A stretch of DNA of 64,000 nt. Origin: Treponema bryantii NK4A124 (GTDB taxonomy: Bacteria > Spirochaetota > Spirochaetia > Treponematales > Treponemataceae). Numbering within the stretch: the first letter of the stretch is position 1; each line of letters opens with the position of its first letter. Under the pieces are notes generated by a model, which worked only from the letters and a program-made list of their open reading frames with translations, was not told the DNA's origin and made no database searches. The DNA is taken from NCBI RefSeq assembly GCF_000421345.1, contig NZ_ATWV01000006.1, forward strand, positions 1-64,000. The letters are read 5' to 3'. Shown here in pieces: positions 6,958 through 16,717 of the stretch. Position numbers and translations under genes: made by a program.

Positions 6958-9687
6958 ATGAAAGTTTTTTATAATCCTTCGTATGATGGTTTTGTTTATT
7001 ATGATTTTTCAAAAACGAACATTGCATTTGATACTATCGTTTGTAATACTAAGTCACTGGTAGATTTAATTGAACTTCATGCAGGACTTCATATTCCTGT
7101 TGCTTCTGATTTAGAGCGAACTCTGGATTATTACACTGCAATCAGAAATTATAGTAAAACAAATCCGGGCCACCTTTTTGCAAAATCTTTTGAACGCGAC
7201 GGAATTAATACTGCGAAAGAATGTCTTAAGTGGCGTGATGCCATGCTTCTTGCAGGCTGGGTTCCTGGGAAGAATGATTCTTCTGAACGTATGAAGACTC
7301 TGTCTGCCATTGAGAAAAACTTTAAATCTCCTTCTTTTGGTGAAAAACTTTTGCAGATTACAAAGGCTGTGAAAGAGGGCTGCGCTCTACCTGAGGATTT
7401 AGAAATCATCATTCCGTTTGATTATCACTGCTTCCAGCCAGCAGAGGTTGAACTTTTAAAAGCAATTGGCGAAGAGCATGTTCATGTAAATTCAGAGCTC
7501 CCTGCAAACAAAAACTTCCTTCGCAAGATGTCGGAAGTTTTGAAAGATAACAAATCAGATAAACTTACTCTAGAAGAAAATGATGGCTCTGTTGAACTTT
7601 TTGAATTTGAAAACACAAACGACTCGCTCCAGTATTTGAGTCAGCTTCCAGTTGATCAATATTCAGTATGGATTAATCGTGATAACCGCGCTTTTGACAG
7701 CTGGCTTAGTTATCTTAATAAGCCGACCTGCGGTGCAAGTGACAAAGGTGTGAGTCAGATTTCTGAACTGCCTTTGATTGGACTTGGCATATTTTCTCGT
7801 CCTTTGAATCTTACATCTCTTATTAGTTGGCTATCTGTTCCATTTAGTCCGCTCAGTTTTAAATTCCGAGATGACTTAATAAATACTATAGTAGGGGAGG
7901 GTGGTTATTTTAATGAAGCCTGCAGAATGCTCCTCGATAAAGCAGAAGATTATGATAAAGATAAAATCAAATATTTCCTTCCGGATATAACCAAACCGAA
8001 AGAAGCAATCAGTCAGAATGAAAAAATTAAAAAGACTACAATTGTTGAATATGTTGCAGAGCTTTCAAAATGGATTTTCAATAAGACTCAAGATGAAAAA
8101 CTGAATGATGCACATATAGTACAATTACAGGGAGCACTAGCTACATGTGCTGCAATGAAGAAAATTCTTGATATTTTTGATGAAGAAGAAATTTTCTTCG
8201 AAGATTTGATTTTAGTTTTTGATTCTCTTTCTACAGAAATTGAAATGGAAATAAGTGAGGCAAACAAAGGCTGTCAGAATCTTATTAAATCAAGTGCAAA
8301 TTATGCAAGTCCAGCAAAGTCTACAATCTGGTGTGACTTTTATAATCCAGATGAAAGAGAACTTACTTATTCTTTCCTGTCACCTGCAGAAAAGGCGGCT
8401 CTTAATGATGGTCTTTGGCAGGAAGATAATGAACGTGAATATATTCGTTTGAATAAATATCTTCCATTATTTTACACAGAAGAAAAGCTTACTCTTGTAA
8501 CTGTAAAAAAGAGTGGAACAAAAGATTCAGTAAAAGAGCCGCTTATAATACGGCTCGAAAAGAATATGGGTAAAGATGAGAAGGGCAAGGATATTATAGA
8601 GCGCTATATCAAGCATGTATCTCTTGCTGATATTCCTGGAGTGAAGACAGAAGAGCTTCCTCAGATAAATAACCGTCATCAGGCAGTGGATGGAACAATC
8701 ACTTTTAAGCGTACAGACCTGGTTCATTTCCGTGAAGTTGAAAGCTTTAGCGCAATTTCAAATCTTATAGATTATCCTTTTGATTATGTCTTTGACAAAA
8801 TCATTAATCTGCAGAAGAAAGGAGCTGCGGCTCTTTCTGCAGTTTACACAACAAAGGGAACTGTAGCCCATGCAATTATTGAAGAACTCTTTAATCCAAA
8901 GCATGGTGGCTGCCCAGAAGATATTGCAAATCAGATAAAGAACAACTACGAAGAAGTGTTCAGTCAGAAAGTACTGGAATCAGGAGGCATCCTTTTACAG
9001 TCTGAAAATCTTTCTGAAACTGCAATTTTTAAAGAGCAGATGGGGGAGTGTGTAAAAGCTCTCTTAAAACTTATTCAGGAAAACGGACTCAAAGTTATAG
9101 CTTGTGAACAAAAGCATGAAAAAGTGGACCTGCCAGAATTTTCAAAACACAAAATAACTTTCAGCGGAAGCATAGACATGGTACTGGAAGATTCTGCAGG
9201 CCAGCCTGTAATCTTTGATTTTAAGTTCTCCCCATCAGAAGCAAAGTATCAGGATTGGATAAGAGAAAACCGCTCAATGCAGCTGGCTTTGTATAGAGGA
9301 TTAGTCTTCAAAGCAACTGAGAAACATGCAAAAGCAGCCGCTTATGTTCTTCTTCCTGATGTAAAGGTTATTACCGCAGATGACTTACAGGGAGCAATCT
9401 TCAAAACTTATGTTGATGTAAACAGGAACGGTAATCTGCTTAAAGAAATGAGTAACTCTTATTCCTTTAGAAAAAAGCAGATTTTGCAGGGTTTTATTGA
9501 GGATGGAGAAGGTGTGGAATATCCATTTATTAATGGAAAACCTGTTTCTCCTTCTATAGATTATGCAGATTCGACAGAAGATCAGGCTCTTGTTCCGATG
9601 GATATGGAAACGCATTCGCGGAATAAAACCTGGAACAAGAAACAAAACAAATACAGTAATTACAATACTTTCAAGGCAGGTAAATAA
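6958..9687 (+). CDS. AddB-like PD-(D/E)XK exonuclease/helicase-fold protein
   Basis: The 909-aa protein ends in a RecB-family nuclease domain: GTVAHAIIEELF (about residue 633), GSIDMVLEDS (about 736) and VIFDFKFSPSEA with the D-x-K pair (about 753), then QLALYRGLVF. The N-terminal two thirds is a poorly conserved inactivated-helicase-like region, as in AddB. No Walker A is evident. It overlaps the AddA-like helicase gene by 1 nt, the addB-addA order of many bacteria, so the two should form a dsDNA end-processing complex for recombination repair and degradation of foreign ends. ATG at 6958 is used; the ATG at 6954 runs into a stop at once. The Cys residues of a B. subtilis-type AddB iron-sulfur site were not identified. 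Confidence 0.75.
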   Translation: MKVFYNPSYDGFVYYDFSKTNIAFDTIVCNTKSLVDLIELHAGLHIPVASDLERTLDYYTAIRNYSKTNPGHLFAKSFERDGINTAKECLKWRDAMLLAGWVPGKNDSSERMKTLSAIEKNFKSPSFGEKLLQITKAVKEGCALPEDLEIIIPFDYHCFQPAEVELLKAIGEEHVHVNSELPANKNFLRKMSEVLKDNKSDKLTLEENDGSVELFEFENTNDSLQYLSQLPVDQYSVWINRDNRAFDSWLSYLNKPTCGASDKGVSQISELPLIGLGIFSRPLNLTSLISWLSVPFSPLSFKFRDDLINTIVGEGGYFNEACRMLLDKAEDYDKDKIKYFLPDITKPKEAISQNEKIKKTTIVEYVAELSKWIFNKTQDEKLNDAHIVQLQGALATCAAMKKILDIFDEEEIFFEDLILVFDSLSTEIEMEISEANKGCQNLIKSSANYASPAKSTIWCDFYNPDERELTYSFLSPAEKAALNDGLWQEDNEREYIRLNKYLPLFYTEEKLTLVTVKKSGTKDSVKEPLIIRLEKNMGKDEKGKDIIERYIKHVSLADIPGVKTEELPQINNRHQAVDGTITFKRTDLVHFREVESFSAISNLIDYPFDYVFDKIINLQKKGAAALSAVYTTKGTVAHAIIEELFNPKHGGCPEDIANQIKNNYEEVFSQKVLESGGILLQSENLSETAIFKEQMGECVKALLKLIQENGLKVIACEQKHEKVDLPEFSKHKITFSGSIDMVLEDSAGQPVIFDFKFSPSEAKYQDWIRENRSMQLALYRGLVFKATEKHAKAAAYVLLPDVKVITADDLQGAIFKTYVDVNRNGNLLKEMSNSYSFRKKQILQGFIEDGEGVEYPFINGKPVSPSIDYADSTEDQALVPMDMETHSRNKTWNKKQNKYSNYNTFKAGK

Positions 9688-12600
9688 TGAATCACGTTAC
9701 ATATATAAGTGCCGGTGCCGGTAGTGGAAAGACTTTTACATTAACTTCAATTCTCGCAGATTTGATCATAAAAGAAAAAGCAGCTCCAGAGCAGTTTATC
9801 CTTACAACTTTTACCGAGGCTGCAGCTGCTGAGTTCAAAGAAAAAGCAAAAGCAAAAATCTATGAACAGCAGCAGACATCGCGCTATGCAGAATATGCAG
9901 AACGTCTGGACCAGGCAATGATTGGAACTGTAGACAGTATTGCCTATGCCTTTGTTCAAAAATACTGGTATCTTCTTGGAATCAGCCCTAACTTAAAGAT
10001 GATAGATGATGAACAGAAGAAGTTCTTCGTTGGTCAGATTCTGTCTTCAATTGCAACTCAGAATGAGACTGCCTTTTTAAAGGATTTTTGCGAACAGTTT
10101 GGAATCGGTTATGAATGGAGCGAAAACAAGTTTGGTCTCAATTATGACTTTTGGAAAGATGATGTAAAAGAAATCTTTGAAAAAGCTAAAAGCTATAATG
10201 TAAAAGACTTGAAAGGTAGCCGCGAGAAATCTCTGGCCTTTGCAAAGGAGCTTTCTGGTTTCTGGACTCTTAATTATGATGTCGAATTGTTCAGGGATTT
10301 GATGGAAGAAATTAAGAGCATAGATGCCGGACAAAGCCGAAAATCAGCAGCACGAACGGCAGACATTAAAAAGTATTCTTTTATTCTTTCGAAGAAACTT
10401 ACTATAAAAGACCTTGCTGGATTCAGAACTTTCATAGATGGATTACCTCAGGCTTTTCAGAACTCTCAGCTTCGTCAGGCAGCTTTGGACAGTCTCAATC
10501 ATCTTTATACAAATACGACAGTTAGCGAACTTATCCTCAAATATATCAATTTGATTTTTGATTATGTAGAAAAAGCTCAGACTGCTTTTGAAGAATATAA
10601 AGACAAGCAACATCTTATAGATTTCACAGATATGGAGGCCCGCTTTGTAGAGCTTCTGGATAAAAAAGAAGTTCAGAACGATATCCGTAATACTTATAAA
10701 TATGTATTTGTAGATGAGTTTCAGGATAGTTCTCCGATTCAGGTTCAGATTTTTGATAAACTTTCAGAGATTGTAGGTTCAGATGAATGTGATGATTTAA
10801 TTGTACCAGTAGGAGAGGGGAAAGATATTCGCAATTTCCATACTCACAACAGTATCTGGGTTGGAGATTTTAAGCAGGCTATCTACGGTTTCCGTGGAGC
10901 CGATACAGATTTAACAAAAGCTGTTGCAGACATTATTGCAAAAAAGCAGGTAACAAATCCCAAACAGTTTAAGATTCACTCTCTCGAAAAGAGTTATCGT
11001 TCTCTGGAGGATATTGTTAGTTTTACAAATGATGTATTCGTTCCGGCTTTTGCCGATGTGCTTGCAAAAGAGCAGGTTGAATTAACATCTCATCGTGGAA
11101 ATCCAGATATAATTCAGAGCCTTAGATGCTGGAAACAAAATGGAACAAACTCAGATGGAAGAACAGAAAGTCTTGCAGCTCAGATTGCAAAGCGAATCAA
11201 AGATGGTGAAGATCCATCAGATTACGCAGTTCTTGCAAGAGGAAATTCTGAGTTGGATAAGCTTTCTGAAAAACTTAAGGAACGAAACATTCCGGTTTGC
11301 CGCGAACTTGCAATAGACGAGAATAGAGATGAACTTACATTACTTTCTGCATTCCTCAATCTTGTTATAAATGATAAGGACAATTATTCCAGAGCTCTTG
11401 TGGCCTTCCTTTCTGAAGAAGGTTTTGATGCTGGAAAAGTTGTAGATACAAAGCTTGAGTTTAATAAGATTTTCAAAGAAGCAAAAGAAAAAGCCGAGGC
11501 TGCAGGTGAATCAAATCCAGTCTTACCGAATTATCTTGCAAATAATCAATTGATAAAAAAGTTCATGGAAAATATATCTTTCTATAAGGTTCAGACAATT
11601 CATAATCTGGTAGAAAGTTTGATCATAAGCTTGGATTTGTATTCTGTAGGTCGCAGCTGGAAAGATGTTGCCGGAACTGACGAAGCATTTAATGCCCTTA
11701 TAGAAGCTTCTTATGATTATGAAGAGCGTTGTATTCAGGCAGGTCTGCCGCCAACTATCAATGGCTATATTGATTTCTGTAAAGAAAATGCAAAATCATC
11801 TGGTTCAAAAAATGGAGTTACCCTTACGACTTTCCATGGTTCAAAAGGTCTGGAATGGAAAAAGGTAATTCTCTTAGGATTGGACAAAGATGCAGAAGAT
11901 GAGAAGAACATTTTCAAATACGATGTATTTGGAGTACAGAAGTATCACGAAACAGTTCCTTCGGAAACAGATTTATATCCGCCAATGATAATCAATCTTA
12001 TGCCAACACTGTTTACAGGAAATACAAATGTAGCAGATGATATGGCAGAAAAGATAAAGGATGCACAGCGTTATAAATCAATCTGTGCCACTTCAAAATC
12101 AGAAACAATCCGACTTCTTTATGTTGCAATTACCCGTGCTAAAGATCAACTCATTCTAACAACAGAAGGAAAAGATAAAGCCCTAAGCATTTTCAAGTGT
12201 CTGGGATGTAATGTTGCAGATAATTACAATTTCGAAACGGATAAAACAATTGATTTATTCAATAATAAACATCCTTTCTTGTATGAAGAAAAACAGCTGG
12301 CTGACGGGGAAAGCATAGAAGCCCGTGCAAATCTAAGATATGTTTTGAACTCAAACCCAGAAACTGCAAAAGAAAATCGCGACATGCAGCCTAGCAAGGC
12401 TCCTGCAAATAAATTTGTAAAGGCAAAAGAACTCTTCTGTTCTGGAAAAAGAATCACCATAAAGGCTGGGGCAGGAGAGTATGATAAAGTAGGAACCTGC
12501 ATTCACGATGTATTTGCATCCCTAGAAAATAACAAAACAATAGAATACGTTTCTTCCATTATAAAGAACTCAGGAATGGAAGCAAAAATCCCTAATCCGG

Positions 12601-12950
12601 CAGAAATACTTGAAGCATGGAATAATCTGGAAGAATTCCTGACCAAAACATACGGTAAAGGAAAGACATCCCACGAAGTTCCTTTCAAACATTATGATAA
12701 CGGCCAGATTTACACCGGAAGCATCGACTTAATATGGGAAACAAGTGATGGGGTAGTGCTGGTAGATTTTAAATCATTCCCGGGAACAAAAGATGATGTA
12801 CTTGATCCAGAAAACCTTCATTATGCTGGAATCTATTCCGGCCAGTTTGAATGTTACGAACGAGCTTTAAAGGCGGCCGGAAAGAAAGTTCTCGCGAAAG
12901 TGATTTACTATCACGTGCTTGGAACAGGAGTAGAACTTTTTTATGAATAA
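9687..12950 (+). CDS. AddA-like UvrD/RecB-family helicase-nuclease
   Basis: An SF1A helicase of 1087 aa with the Q/Walker A segment ISAGAGSGKTFTL near residue 8, Walker B VDEFQDSS near 346, motif III WVGDFKQAIYGFRGAD, motif V TTFHGSKGLEWK and motif VI LYVAITRAKDQLIL. A C-terminal RecB-type nuclease follows: GTCIHDVF about residue 934, GSIDLIWE about 1011, VVLVDFKS about 1025. This is the AddA layout. With its overlapping AddB-like partner it would unwind and resect DNA ends; Chi recognition cannot be judged. The motif B palindrome starts 1 nt after its stop codon. Confidence 0.85.
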   Translation: MNHVTYISAGAGSGKTFTLTSILADLIIKEKAAPEQFILTTFTEAAAAEFKEKAKAKIYEQQQTSRYAEYAERLDQAMIGTVDSIAYAFVQKYWYLLGISPNLKMIDDEQKKFFVGQILSSIATQNETAFLKDFCEQFGIGYEWSENKFGLNYDFWKDDVKEIFEKAKSYNVKDLKGSREKSLAFAKELSGFWTLNYDVELFRDLMEEIKSIDAGQSRKSAARTADIKKYSFILSKKLTIKDLAGFRTFIDGLPQAFQNSQLRQAALDSLNHLYTNTTVSELILKYINLIFDYVEKAQTAFEEYKDKQHLIDFTDMEARFVELLDKKEVQNDIRNTYKYVFVDEFQDSSPIQVQIFDKLSEIVGSDECDDLIVPVGEGKDIRNFHTHNSIWVGDFKQAIYGFRGADTDLTKAVADIIAKKQVTNPKQFKIHSLEKSYRSLEDIVSFTNDVFVPAFADVLAKEQVELTSHRGNPDIIQSLRCWKQNGTNSDGRTESLAAQIAKRIKDGEDPSDYAVLARGNSELDKLSEKLKERNIPVCRELAIDENRDELTLLSAFLNLVINDKDNYSRALVAFLSEEGFDAGKVVDTKLEFNKIFKEAKEKAEAAGESNPVLPNYLANNQLIKKFMENISFYKVQTIHNLVESLIISLDLYSVGRSWKDVAGTDEAFNALIEASYDYEERCIQAGLPPTINGYIDFCKENAKSSGSKNGVTLTTFHGSKGLEWKKVILLGLDKDAEDEKNIFKYDVFGVQKYHETVPSETDLYPPMIINLMPTLFTGNTNVADDMAEKIKDAQRYKSICATSKSETIRLLYVAITRAKDQLILTTEGKDKALSIFKCLGCNVADNYNFETDKTIDLFNNKHPFLYEEKQLADGESIEARANLRYVLNSNPETAKENRDMQPSKAPANKFVKAKELFCSGKRITIKAGAGEYDKVGTCIHDVFASLENNKTIEYVSSIIKNSGMEAKIPNPAEILEAWNNLEEFLTKTYGKGKTSHEVPFKHYDNGQIYTGSIDLIWETSDGVVLVDFKSFPGTKDDVLDPENLHYAGIYSGQFECYERALKAAGKKVLAKVIYYHVLGTGVELFYE

Positions 12951-12982
12951 TATCATTAAATGATATTCTAAGGGGTTATATT
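12951..12982 (+). promoter_or_regulatory. Motif B promoter/operator (copy 1)
   Basis: TATCATTAAATGATA (12951..12965) sits inside a perfect 19-bp palindrome (12949..12967). Eleven nt later is TATATT (12977..12982). It precedes the small membrane protein at 13007. Four more copies lie at 53-58 kb on the minus strand with identical geometry. Confidence 0.65.
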
Positions 12983-13006
12983 GTACCTCAGAACAGGAGG
13001 TGCTTT

Positions 13007-13342
13007 ATGATTAAGTTCTTAGTTATTGTTTTTCTTGTAGTATTCGTAATTCCATCTATGATTTTTTCTTTATGGTCATATTTTGATCAGAAGAAGAAAG
13101 CAAAAAATCCAAAGGCTCAACCTCGCCCGCAAAATCTCACCCATGCCCAGATGATGGCTCTGCTTGAACCAGATGGGCTTCAGTCAATTCATCGACAGGA
13201 AGCTGAGGCTCAGTCCGTAAGTCAGCCGGTCACAGAACCTGTTCCGCAACCAGCTCCACACCGAGTAGAAGAGCAGGCTGAAGTTAAAAGTGCACCTCAT
13301 GAAGTTCAGACAATTGTTCTTAAAAGAGAGATTTATTACTGA
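13007..13342 (+). CDS. Small single-pass membrane protein with Pro/Gln/Glu-rich tail
   Basis: The 111-aa product has one N-terminal hydrophobic segment (about residues 3-25), a basic stretch DQKKKAKNPKAQPRPQ and a low-complexity cytoplasmic tail rich in Pro, Gln, Glu and Val. AGGAGG precedes the ATG. I do not recognise the family. It is the only gene outside the 51-58 kb block preceded by a motif B promoter, which links it to that regulon. Confidence 0.6.
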   Translation: MIKFLVIVFLVVFVIPSMIFSLWSYFDQKKKAKNPKAQPRPQNLTHAQMMALLEPDGLQSIHRQEAEAQSVSQPVTEPVPQPAPHRVEEQAEVKSAPHEVQTIVLKREIYY

Positions 13343-13399
13343 AGGAATGGTAATTTATTCAAAATGGCCTCGTTATATTTTATAGCCACCCGAATCACA

Positions 13400-13432
13400 G
13401 TGCCGTTCATTGGCACCCTTGCATTTTATAAT
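13400..13432 (+). promoter_or_regulatory. Motif A promoter/operator (copy 4)
   Basis: GTGCC-N7-GGCAC (13400..13416), 10 nt, TATAAT (13427..13432). About 65 bp from the palindrome to the start codon of the exonuclease gene, including the leader AATCAGAAAGCTGAAAAAGG, is nearly identical to the copy at 19225. This indicates a recent duplication of a whole promoter cassette. Confidence 0.7.
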
Positions 13433-13464
13433 GTAAATCAGAAAGCTGAAAAAGGGGGCCTTTT

Positions 13465-14460
13465 ATGAGAAAAGACGACATTCTGGATGTATCAAATGCT
13501 TATTCCTATAAACTTGATTTAAGTAAAATTAAGCAGGATCTGCCGAAAGCTTCTAAGAAGCACAAGACACCTGCCAAACGCTATGTATGCATCGACCTGG
13601 AAATGACAGAATTTACGGCATCACAGAGAAGCTGCGTTCCGGGAGCAAACGGCGAAGTTATTCAGTTTGGGGCAGTATTGCTGGACGAAAACTATAATCT
13701 ACTCAGCGAGTTTTCTTCTTATGTAAAGCCTGTTTACAGTTCAGTTAATCAGCGGATTAATCAGCTTACCGGCATTTCAAATCAGAAGCTCGAAAAGGCA
13801 GATGATTTTATAACTGTTTTCGACAAGTTCTGTTATTGGCGTGGGGAAGGGGATATTACAACCTTCTGCTGGAGCAAGTCTGATTTTAATCAGCTTTGGA
13901 GCGAGCTTGAGGCAAAGGGAAAGCATCGTTACGACCTTTTTGCTACCTTACAGGATTTTGTAGATTTGCAGAATATCTTTGGAAAGCTTATTTCATCAAA
14001 GACATCAGTTGGCCTGGAATCTGCAATGAGACTTCTTCAAATGGAGTACAAAGGCCAGGTACACACAGCCTTGAGCGATTCTTACAACACAGCCCGCATT
14101 CTTCATAAGCTTTTCTGCACAGAGAGTCTCGAAGTTGATTTTGAATACATCAATCCATCAAAAGAAACACCAGTAAATCAAAAGGGAGAGGAAGAATATA
14201 ATTGCTCATTAGCAAGCTTCCTTTCGCCAGAGCTTTTGTCACAGTTTGGTTATACAGGAGCCTCACAGGAAGAAGAAGCAGAAGAAAAATCCATTGATAA
14301 TATCGCTGAAGATTTGCAGCTTTTGGAAGTATCTCCGCTTGCCGGCCTTATTAATAATGAAGAAATTGCTAACCTTTGTTCAAAATACAATATCGAGGTT
14401 CAGAGCTGGCTTAAGCTGGCAACTGAAGTTATGAATACTCAGGAAATGCAGGTTGCATAA
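13465..14460 (+). CDS. DEDDh-family 3'-5' exonuclease
   Basis: The exonuclease domain (residues about 30-225) begins YVCIDLEMTEF, carrying the first Asp/Glu pair. It includes EVIQFGAVLLDE, the YVKP and QRINQLTGIS blocks, a middle Asp in CWSKSDFNQL, and HTALSDSYNTARIL with the His and last Asp. This is the ERI-1/KapD-like subgroup of DnaQ-fold exonucleases acting on RNA or DNA 3' ends. The C-terminal 100 residues are acidic and of unknown role. It is first in an operon with a small membrane protein 12 nt downstream. Its motif A promoter links it to the AddBA-type genes. Confidence 0.8.
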   Translation: MRKDDILDVSNAYSYKLDLSKIKQDLPKASKKHKTPAKRYVCIDLEMTEFTASQRSCVPGANGEVIQFGAVLLDENYNLLSEFSSYVKPVYSSVNQRINQLTGISNQKLEKADDFITVFDKFCYWRGEGDITTFCWSKSDFNQLWSELEAKGKHRYDLFATLQDFVDLQNIFGKLISSKTSVGLESAMRLLQMEYKGQVHTALSDSYNTARILHKLFCTESLEVDFEYINPSKETPVNQKGEEEYNCSLASFLSPELLSQFGYTGASQEEEAEEKSIDNIAEDLQLLEVSPLAGLINNEEIANLCSKYNIEVQSWLKLATEVMNTQEMQVA

Positions 14461-14472
14461 GAGGAGAAGGAT

Positions 14473-14772
14473 ATGGGAGTTTTCATTCTTTTTATATTAT
14501 TTGTTGTTATCGTTGTGATTCTCGGTAAGGCAGGTAGTAGCGGGAAAAGCGGCTATTATGGAGGATATTCCCGCGCATATGATTATGAGGATGATTTTGA
14601 TGAATATTCCGATTCTGAAACTAGAGCTGCACGAGGGGAGAGAGAATATTTTTCTGATGATCCATCAGATGATTACAATTCGTATTATGCCCAGGTTGCA
14701 GATGATACAATGATGGGAGACCGCGATGCTATGGACGAAATGTACGGGGAGTTTGGGGAAGGGGAGTGGTAA
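14473..14772 (+). CDS. Small membrane-anchored acidic protein
   Basis: The 99-aa product has an N-terminal hydrophobic segment (residues 2-18), then a Gly/Ser/Tyr-rich linker and a strongly acidic tail full of Asp, Glu and Tyr. GAGGAGAAGG precedes the ATG. The family is not recognised. It lies 12 nt after the exonuclease gene and is probably co-transcribed. Its composition is typical of a tethered disordered protein; no function can be assigned. Confidence 0.6.
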   Translation: MGVFILFILFVVIVVILGKAGSSGKSGYYGGYSRAYDYEDDFDEYSDSETRAARGEREYFSDDPSDDYNSYYAQVADDTMMGDRDAMDEMYGEFGEGEW

Positions 14773-14899
14773 CTAATATTTGTATTAAGAAGTTATAGTT
14801 ACGCAAAATTTATACGAGCTTAGTATATTATACAATGATCTGGTTCTTTTTATTGATTCCTGGTAAGCTGTAATACAAAATTGGTAAAGAGGAAAAATA

Positions 14900-16714
14900 A
14901 TGAGACAGATTTTTGAGACTATTTTTAATAATTTTATTAGAGATCTTAAATCAAATAAGAGCCCTAAAAAAAATCTAGAGTCTGTAAAAGCAATTGAAAA
15001 AGATTCTATTGAGGCCATTAAAAAAACAGGTTTATTACATAAGAATTCAAAGGATATAGATACATATAAATTCTGTGTGGAAGGAAATTGTGAACAAATA
15101 GAAGAATGTAAATACTTAGTTGAAGGAAGTTGTGGAACAGGGGGATGGACATATACTCCGTGGATAGCAATTTTTAGGAAAACAGAAACAGAAAGTGCAC
15201 AACGTGGCATTTATGTTGTTTATCTGTTTAACAAAGAATGTAATAAAGTATATTTGACATTGAACCAAGGAAGTACCAGTATAGGGAAAGTATATAAACC
15301 TCAAGAAGCAACAAACATATTAATTAAGAATGCAGAATTATGGAGAAATCTTTTAGCTAAATACAATAATAATTATTTCGTTGCAAATAATGATATAAAC
15401 CTTGATGAAGATTCAAATCCAACCGCAAAAGCATACAAAGACGGAACAATTTTCTATAAGGAATATGAGAAAGGCAAACTACCAAGCAATGAGACAATTA
15501 TTTCAGACCTGGCGAAAATGCTTGAGATATATGAGAAATTTGTTGATATTAGATTACATTTATATGACAAAATAAATTTAGACACATCAGAGAATAATCC
15601 ACCAAAAGTACATTTTGAGGTTTCTTCAAAAAATAAGCCTTTTAATATGAAAAAGTTTTCAACTCCCTATGCGGAACGTTATGTAAAATCTTTACTTGCA
15701 AAACAATTCGTAATACTTACTGGTAATTCTGGTACAGGAAAAACAAATATTGCAAAGAATTTTGCAAAGTGGCTTGAAAAGAAAGATGATAAAGGAAATA
15801 CAAACTATCTTATAAAGGCCGTAGGTGCAGATTGGACTGACAATACAAAAGTCCTTGGTTATTTTAATCCGATTGCTAATAATGGAAGAGGGGAATATGT
15901 TTCCACAGATATACTTAATCTCATTATCAATGCGAATAATAATCCTGATATTCCTTTCTTTTTAATACTTGATGAGATGAATCTGAGTCACGTTGAAAGA
16001 TATTTTTCAGATTTCCTAAGTGCAATGGAATCAAAAGAAGATATTATTCTATACAAAAAACCAAGGGGCTGTCTTTCTGTAATAGATGAAAAGATTTCTA
16101 TACCAGATAATTTATTTATTACGGGAACTGTTAATATTGATGAAACAACATATATGTTTAGTCCAAAGGTTCTGGATAGAGCAAATGTAATAGAGTTTAT
16201 TCCTGATGAGAAATCAATTTTCAGAGCACTCGAAGATACTTCCGAAATTAATAAATCTTTTACAATAGAACCAGATAATAGTGGAATGGCAGAAGCCTTT
16301 TTAGCTCTTAGTAAAGATATAAAAAATAAACAGCAAACCTCATTAAATAAAGATTATGGAGATGTTCTTAAAAAATTTAATCAAACCTTAAAAGCAGCAA
16401 ATTTTGATTTTGCATATAGAACTGTAAAAGAAATTGTATATTATTATTTTGCATCTAAGGAAGTTAATCCAAAAATTACTGATGACGAAATAATTGATGA
16501 ACAGATAGTTCAAAAAATTCTTCCAAAGATCCATGGTAATAAAAAGCAGCTTGGAAACCTCCTTGATAATCTTGAGAAATTATGCATAAAAAGCGGTGAT
16601 AAAAAAGGAGACATTGTAGGTACTGGTTGGAATCTTGGAAAAGACCTATCTTTAACAAAGATTGCGTTAATGAAAAAAAGATTAGAAACAATGCAATATA
16701 CAAGTTTTATTTAA
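14900..16714 (+). CDS. McrB-like AAA+ ATPase of a type IV restriction system
   Basis: The N-terminal 220 residues match the MrcB_N/DUF3578-type DNA-binding domain (GGWTYTPWIAIF, RGIYVVYLFN). The AAA+ domain follows: Walker A LTGNSGTGKT about residue 274, Walker B ILDEMNLSHVERYF about 356, and TGTVNIDETTYMFSPKVLDR about 407, the McrB-specific block. McrB proteins assemble into rings that translocate modified DNA, normally with GTP, for cleavage by McrC. The next gene, 3 nt downstream, supplies the nuclease. Base composition falls sharply from here, in contrast to the genes before, suggesting transfer. Confidence 0.88.
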   Translation: MRQIFETIFNNFIRDLKSNKSPKKNLESVKAIEKDSIEAIKKTGLLHKNSKDIDTYKFCVEGNCEQIEECKYLVEGSCGTGGWTYTPWIAIFRKTETESAQRGIYVVYLFNKECNKVYLTLNQGSTSIGKVYKPQEATNILIKNAELWRNLLAKYNNNYFVANNDINLDEDSNPTAKAYKDGTIFYKEYEKGKLPSNETIISDLAKMLEIYEKFVDIRLHLYDKINLDTSENNPPKVHFEVSSKNKPFNMKKFSTPYAERYVKSLLAKQFVILTGNSGTGKTNIAKNFAKWLEKKDDKGNTNYLIKAVGADWTDNTKVLGYFNPIANNGRGEYVSTDILNLIINANNNPDIPFFLILDEMNLSHVERYFSDFLSAMESKEDIILYKKPRGCLSVIDEKISIPDNLFITGTVNIDETTYMFSPKVLDRANVIEFIPDEKSIFRALEDTSEINKSFTIEPDNSGMAEAFLALSKDIKNKQQTSLNKDYGDVLKKFNQTLKAANFDFAYRTVKEIVYYYFASKEVNPKITDDEIIDEQIVQKILPKIHGNKKQLGNLLDNLEKLCIKSGDKKGDIVGTGWNLGKDLSLTKIALMKKRLETMQYTSFI

Positions 16715-16717
16715 TAC

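Noticed and set aside
13412-13432. Possible sigma-54 promoters (TGGCAC followed by TTGCA) in motif A copies
   Set aside because: The GG and GC elements are 7 nt apart instead of the required 10, and a good TATAAT follows at constant spacing.
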